Shown here piece by piece: positions 61,074-64,000 of a stretch of 64,000 bases of DNA. The position numbers and the translations under genes were made by a program. Every line of letters begins with the position of its first letter. Position 1 is the first letter of the stretch. This DNA comes from Hyphomonadaceae bacterium (lineage in GTDB: Bacteria; Pseudomonadota; Alphaproteobacteria; Caulobacterales; Aquidulcibacteraceae), in NCBI GenBank assembly GCA_016791445.1, contig JAEUMP010000016.1:186001-250000 (forward strand). Reading direction: 5' to 3'. Below the pieces are notes generated by a model that was not told the origin of the DNA, did no database searches, and worked only from the letters and a program-made list of their open reading frames with translations.

Positions 61074-62101
61074 AGATCGCGCCGGCCGGCGCGCGACGCT
61101 TCCTCTCCGCGCCCGACAAGAACGTGCGCGCCGCGCTGGTCTGGGGACCCAACCGCGCACTCGTGGATGAAGCGGCGAAGACTCTCGTGAGCCACGCCCT
61201 GTCCGGCACGGACGACCCCTTCTCCCTGACGCGCCTTGCGGAAGATGAAATCCGCAAGGACAAGGCCCGGCTCGCGGATGCGCTGTCGGCGCAATCGCTG
61301 CTCGGCGGCCCCTCTGTCGTGTGGCTGCGTGTCGACGGCGACGCTCAGCACGAAACAGTCCTCGACGCACTGCGCCTTATCGAGGGCGGTGAAGGCGCCG
61401 CCTGGCTCTTGGTCGAGGGTGGTGAACTCAACAGCAAGGGCAAGATCGTTTCCGCGTTCGACGCCGCGAAATGCGCTGTATCCATCGCCTTCTACGAGGA
61501 GTCGGAGGCTGACCGCGCCGCCTTCATCAAGTCGCTGATTGGAAGCGAGCGTATCCCGATGAGCGCGGACGCGCGCGAGGCGTTCATCGCGCACGCGCCG
61601 TCAGACCGTGGTCTGGTGCGCGGTGAGCTTGAGAAGGTCGCGCTGTTTGCGCACGGACTGGGCCGCAACGTCGAACCGGAGGACCTGCGGGCGCTCGCCG
61701 CCGTCGAGGCCGAAGGCGAACTCGATGATGCTACCAACGCCGCCGCGAGCGGTCGCGTGGCCGTCGCACTCGACATGCTGGACAGGCTCGACGCCGCCAA
61801 CGGCGTTTCCCTGCTCAAGGCGCTGCAGCGCAAGATGCTGCGCCTTCTGGAGGCGCGCACGCTCGTGGACGGCGGCGTGGCGCCGAACGATGCGGGCGAT
61901 CGCCTTAAGCCCAAGGTGTTCTGGAAGGAGCGCGATCTCTTCGCGAGCCAGGTGCGCCTTTGGACGACCGCGCGCGTGCTCGCGGCGCTGGACGTGCTCT
62001 GGGCGGCGGAGCTTCGCGCGAAGACAGCGGGCGCGCCGCAGGAGGCGATCGCGGCCGGCGCCTACAGGCGTGTAGCGGAAATCGCGAGCGCGGGTCGCTA
62101 G
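61070..62101 (+). CDS. holA: DNA polymerase III delta subunit
   Basis: HolA opens the beta clamp as part of the clamp loader. The protein has 343 residues. Typical segments are AALVWGPNRALVDEAAKTLV, DPFSLTRLAEDEIRKDKARLADALSAQSLLGGPSVVWLRV, AFIAHAPSDRGLVRGELEKVALFA and the C-terminal helical collar. ATG overlaps the lptE stop (ATGA). Its stop overlaps the stop of a 31-residue minus-strand ORF. Confidence 0.93.
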   Translation: MKIAPAGARRFLSAPDKNVRAALVWGPNRALVDEAAKTLVSHALSGTDDPFSLTRLAEDEIRKDKARLADALSAQSLLGGPSVVWLRVDGDAQHETVLDALRLIEGGEGAAWLLVEGGELNSKGKIVSAFDAAKCAVSIAFYEESEADRAAFIKSLIGSERIPMSADAREAFIAHAPSDRGLVRGELEKVALFAHGLGRNVEPEDLRALAAVEAEGELDDATNAAASGRVAVALDMLDRLDAANGVSLLKALQRKMLRLLEARTLVDGGVAPNDAGDRLKPKVFWKERDLFASQVRLWTTARVLAALDVLWAAELRAKTAGAPQEAIAAGAYRRVAEIASAGR

Positions 62102-62193
62102 CTGTTGCGCGACATGAGCGCCGCAATCGCGAGCGCGCTGAGAAAGAGCGCCATGATCCCCGCGACGCCCCACGTGTAGAAGTTCTCGATCAT
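62098..62193 (-). CDS. 31-residue single-span membrane protein
   Basis: Reading from ATG 62193 to TAG 62098-62100 gives 31 residues: MIENFYTWGVAGIMALFLSA followed by LAIAALMSRNS. A strong GAGGAG Shine-Dalgarno stands about eight bases upstream. One membrane helix fills most of the protein, with a short polar end at each side, the usual form of small subunits or regulators of membrane complexes. No family is recognised. Confidence 0.55.
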   Translation of the reverse strand: MIENFYTWGVAGIMALFLSALAIAALMSRNS

Positions 62194-62258
62194 CGGCCTC
62201 TCCTCGACACAAGCGTGCGGAGGATCGCGCCACCTGTCGGGCGCGGCATTGATCGGCG

Positions 62259-62537
62259 TCAAAGGCCGCCGAGATACCCGTCGACATCACTCCAAGGCGG
62301 GCTCTGGCCGTCGAAATCGAACGTCCACCTTGTCCGCGGCGCCGCTTGCCGCGCCCGGGTCAGCAGCCGCAACCGTTCCTTCATCGCCTGCGCTTCGGGC
62401 GCGGCGACGGCGTCTCCGTGATAGGAAAGCGCCCAGTCAGGCGGATCTTCATAAGTCCGGACGCTGACGCCGCACGCCAGCATCACGCTTACAACGCGAT
62501 CCATGTCGGCGACCACGTCGGCGACATAGCCCCACAT
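62259..62537 (-). CDS. Hypothetical small protein
   Basis: The protein has 92 residues from ATG 62537, or 101 from GTG 62564. It reads MWGYVADVVADMDRVVSVMLACGVSV...RLLTRARQAAPRTRWTFDFDGQSPPWSDVDGYLGGL. The composition is more protein-like than the surrounding shadows, but neither start has a strong Shine-Dalgarno and no family is recognised. Confidence 0.4.
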   Translation of the reverse strand: MWGYVADVVADMDRVVSVMLACGVSVRTYEDPPDWALSYHGDAVAAPEAQAMKERLRLLTRARQAAPRTRWTFDFDGQSPPWSDVDGYLGGL

Positions 62538-62659
62538 CGCTGCGACCCCGCGCACGTCCCCCACCCTGCACTGAGAGGCGCGGCGGTGCGGGAAAACAGG
62601 TCAAACAAAAAGCGCGGACCTTGCGATCCGCGCCTTATGGTTTGCGAAAGATGAACGGC

Positions 62660-63718
62660 TCAGCCGCCCGAAAGCTTCCGACAGAGATCGTCGAGCTGCT
62701 CGAGCGTGCGATAGCTGATCTCCAGCTTGCCGCCGTTCTCACCCTTGTGGGTGATTGTCACCGCGAGACCGAGCGCATTGGCGATTTGCGTTTCCAACGC
62801 ACGCGTGTCGGCGTCCTTGTCGCCGCCGGCGCGGACGCGGGGGCCATCGCGCTCTTCCTTGGCCTTTGCCGCAAGCTTCTCGACTTCACGGACATTGAGC
62901 CCGTTCGCGATAGCCATCCGCGCCAGATCGACGGGGTTCGGCGCAACGAGGATCGCGCGCGCATGGCCCGCCGAAAGGCGCCCGTCGCGGACCATGCCCT
63001 GAATCTCTTCCGGCAGGCCGAGGAGGCGCAGCATGTTGGCGATGTGCGGACGGCTCTTGCCGACTACCTCCGCGATTTCCTGCTGCGTGCGGCCGAAGCG
63101 GTCGATCAGCGCCTGGTAGCCCTGCGCTTCTTCGAGCGGGTTGAGATCGGCGCGCTGGACGTTCTCGATGATGCCGATTTCGAGGACTTCGACTTCGTCG
63201 AGATCCTGCACCACTGCGGGCAGTTCGTGCAGGCCTGCGCGCTGCGCGGCGCGCCAGCGACGTTCGCCGGCGACGATCTCGTAGCGGCCCGCCGCCCCCG
63301 GCGCGGGACGCACCAGGATCGGCTGCAGCACGCCGCGCGAGCGGATGGAGTCCGCAAGCTCGGCAAGATCGGCTTCGTCGAACCGCTTGCGCGGCTGGTT
63401 GGGGTTACGCTGGATCAGGTCGATGGCGATGGCGCGCGCGACGACCGTCGGCGGCAGCGCGGCGGCGGTCTCCGGCGGCACACTCGGAGTCGGCGTCGGG
63501 AACTGCGTCACCGTCGTCGGCGGCGCGACCGGCTCCGGCGGCGTGTGCGTGGAGACCGGCGTGAACGCAGGCTCGACCGGCGCGTAGGACGTCGGCTGCG
63601 GCGCAGGCGGCTCCTGGCGCGGCGGGGCCTCAGGCGCACGCGGCGCCGCGTGACCGAAGGACGTTTCCCCCAGCAACGCCGACAAACCTCTGCCCAACCC
63701 TCTCGGCCGATCGTTCAT
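62660..63718 (-). CDS. parB: Chromosome partitioning protein ParB
   Basis: ParB is a CTP-dependent DNA clamp that loads at parS near the origin. The protein has 352 residues. The N-terminus has the ParA-interacting motif region (RGLGRGLSALLG), then a long Pro-rich linker. The CTP/arginine motif GERRWR is at 151-156, ENVQRADLNPLEEAQGYQ follows, then the HTH (TQQEIAEVVGKSRPHIANMLRLLGLP). The linker of about 75 residues before the core is longer than in E. coli plasmid ParB but usual for Caulobacter relatives. It lies 11 bases after parA. Confidence 0.96.
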   Translation of the reverse strand: MNDRPRGLGRGLSALLGETSFGHAAPRAPEAPPRQEPPAPQPTSYAPVEPAFTPVSTHTPPEPVAPPTTVTQFPTPTPSVPPETAAALPPTVVARAIAIDLIQRNPNQPRKRFDEADLAELADSIRSRGVLQPILVRPAPGAAGRYEIVAGERRWRAAQRAGLHELPAVVQDLDEVEVLEIGIIENVQRADLNPLEEAQGYQALIDRFGRTQQEIAEVVGKSRPHIANMLRLLGLPEEIQGMVRDGRLSAGHARAILVAPNPVDLARMAIANGLNVREVEKLAAKAKEERDGPRVRAGGDKDADTRALETQIANALGLAVTITHKGENGGKLEISYRTLEQLDDLCRKLSGG

Positions 63719-63729
63719 TCCCTGCTCCT

Positions 63730-64000
63730 TTACGCCGCCGCCGCCACGCCCTCACGCGCAAGCAGTTCGCGCGCGAGCGCAAGATATGCCTGACTGCCTG
63801 GGGCCTTGATGTCGTAGATAATTGCGGGTTTCCCGAACGACGGCGCTTCCGAGAGGCGCACATTCCGCGGGATCACCGTGTCGTAGACCTTGTCGCCGAG
63901 ATGGTGGCGCACGTCCTGCGCGACCTGATCGGAAAGCGACGTGCGCTTGTCGTGCATCGTCAGGACGATACCCTGGATATCGAGCTGCGGATTGAGATTG
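63730..64000 (-). CDS. parA: ParA ATPase, C-terminal part, cut by the window edge
   Basis: The visible 89 or so C-terminal residues read LNPQLDIQGIVLTMHDKRTSLSDQVAQDVRHHLGDKVYDTVIPRNVRLSEAPSFGKPAIIYD, the typical end of chromosomal ParA/Soj. The Walker motifs lie outside the window. Frame is open to the last base. It precedes parB in the standard parA-parB operon. Confidence 0.93.
   Translation of the reverse strand, partial: NLNPQLDIQGIVLTMHDKRTSLSDQVAQDVRHHLGDKVYDTVIPRNVRLSEAPSFGKPAIIYDIKAPGSQAYLALARELLAREGVAAAA

Noticed and set aside
1..64000. CRISPR array
   Set aside because: No set of regularly spaced direct repeats with unique spacers was seen anywhere in the window.

Overview
The window looks like a piece of an alphaproteobacterial chromosome, probably from a Caulobacterales/Hyphomonadaceae-type bacterium. 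This rests on gene content alone: parB-parA next to leuS-lptE-holA, an NtrZ-like periplasmic protein, a DUF3576 lipoprotein, a UbiH-type hydroxylase, and GC-rich codon use with short ATGA-coupled operons. parAB places the right end near the replication origin.

A tRNA-Gly(GCC) gene on the minus strand (39628-39702) separates two different halves. Left of it lies accessory DNA; right of it lies housekeeping DNA. Hand counts of a few 60-base lines gave about 52-60% GC on the left and 68-72% on the right. The tRNA 3' end faces left and short repeats sit beside it, so the left side may be one or more genomic islands inserted at the tRNA 3' end. No integrase is visible in the window.

The left half contains, in order: (a) 1-6248, the end of an unidentified gene coupled to a 1984-residue protein with a PD-(D/E)XK nuclease-like N-terminus, a STAND-type NTPase and a long helical C-terminus, the layout of Avs antiphage sensors; (b) 6588-9886, a mobility remnant with a DUF3363 relaxase, two small HTH/excisionase-like proteins, an XRE repressor, a perfect 30-bp palindrome and several operator-like dyads; (c) 9978-11600, a four-gene ATGA-coupled operon of two paralogous Tat-signal-like coiled-coil proteins, a membrane protein and an SSB-like OB-fold protein, which I do not recognise as a known system; (d) 12301-14782, three exported proteins; (e) 14990-39185, an anaerobic nitrate-respiration block.

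Block (e) holds nrdJ; a minus-strand operon narK-narG-narH-narJ-[outer-membrane barrel]-narI-[PpiC]-[unknown]-[hemerythrin]; a divergent Crp/Fnr-type regulator followed by molybdenum-cofactor genes (mobA, moaA, moaD, a TSUP permease, moaE, moaB, moaC, moeA); then hemN, nnrS and an AhpD-like gene. TTGAT-N4-ATCAA boxes precede nrdJ, narK, the regulator, hemN and the AhpD-like gene. The block therefore looks like one anaerobic regulon supplying nitrate transport and reduction, its cofactor, oxygen-independent heme synthesis, oxygen-independent deoxyribonucleotide synthesis and nitrosative-stress functions.

The right half (40012-64000) is ordinary chromosome: a DUF6065 gene, prolyl-tRNA deacylase, a thioredoxin/TPR co-chaperone operon with Lon-N, Trm112 and DUF971 proteins, a leucyl aminopeptidase, a UbiH-family hydroxylase, amt, ftsK, lolA, xthA, an RDD protein, an OmpR-type regulator, an L,D-transpeptidase, a YggS-type PLP protein, a ThiE-like protein, an NtrZ-like protein, a DUF3576 lipoprotein, leuS-lptE-holA, a 31-residue single-TM ORF, parB and the end of parA.
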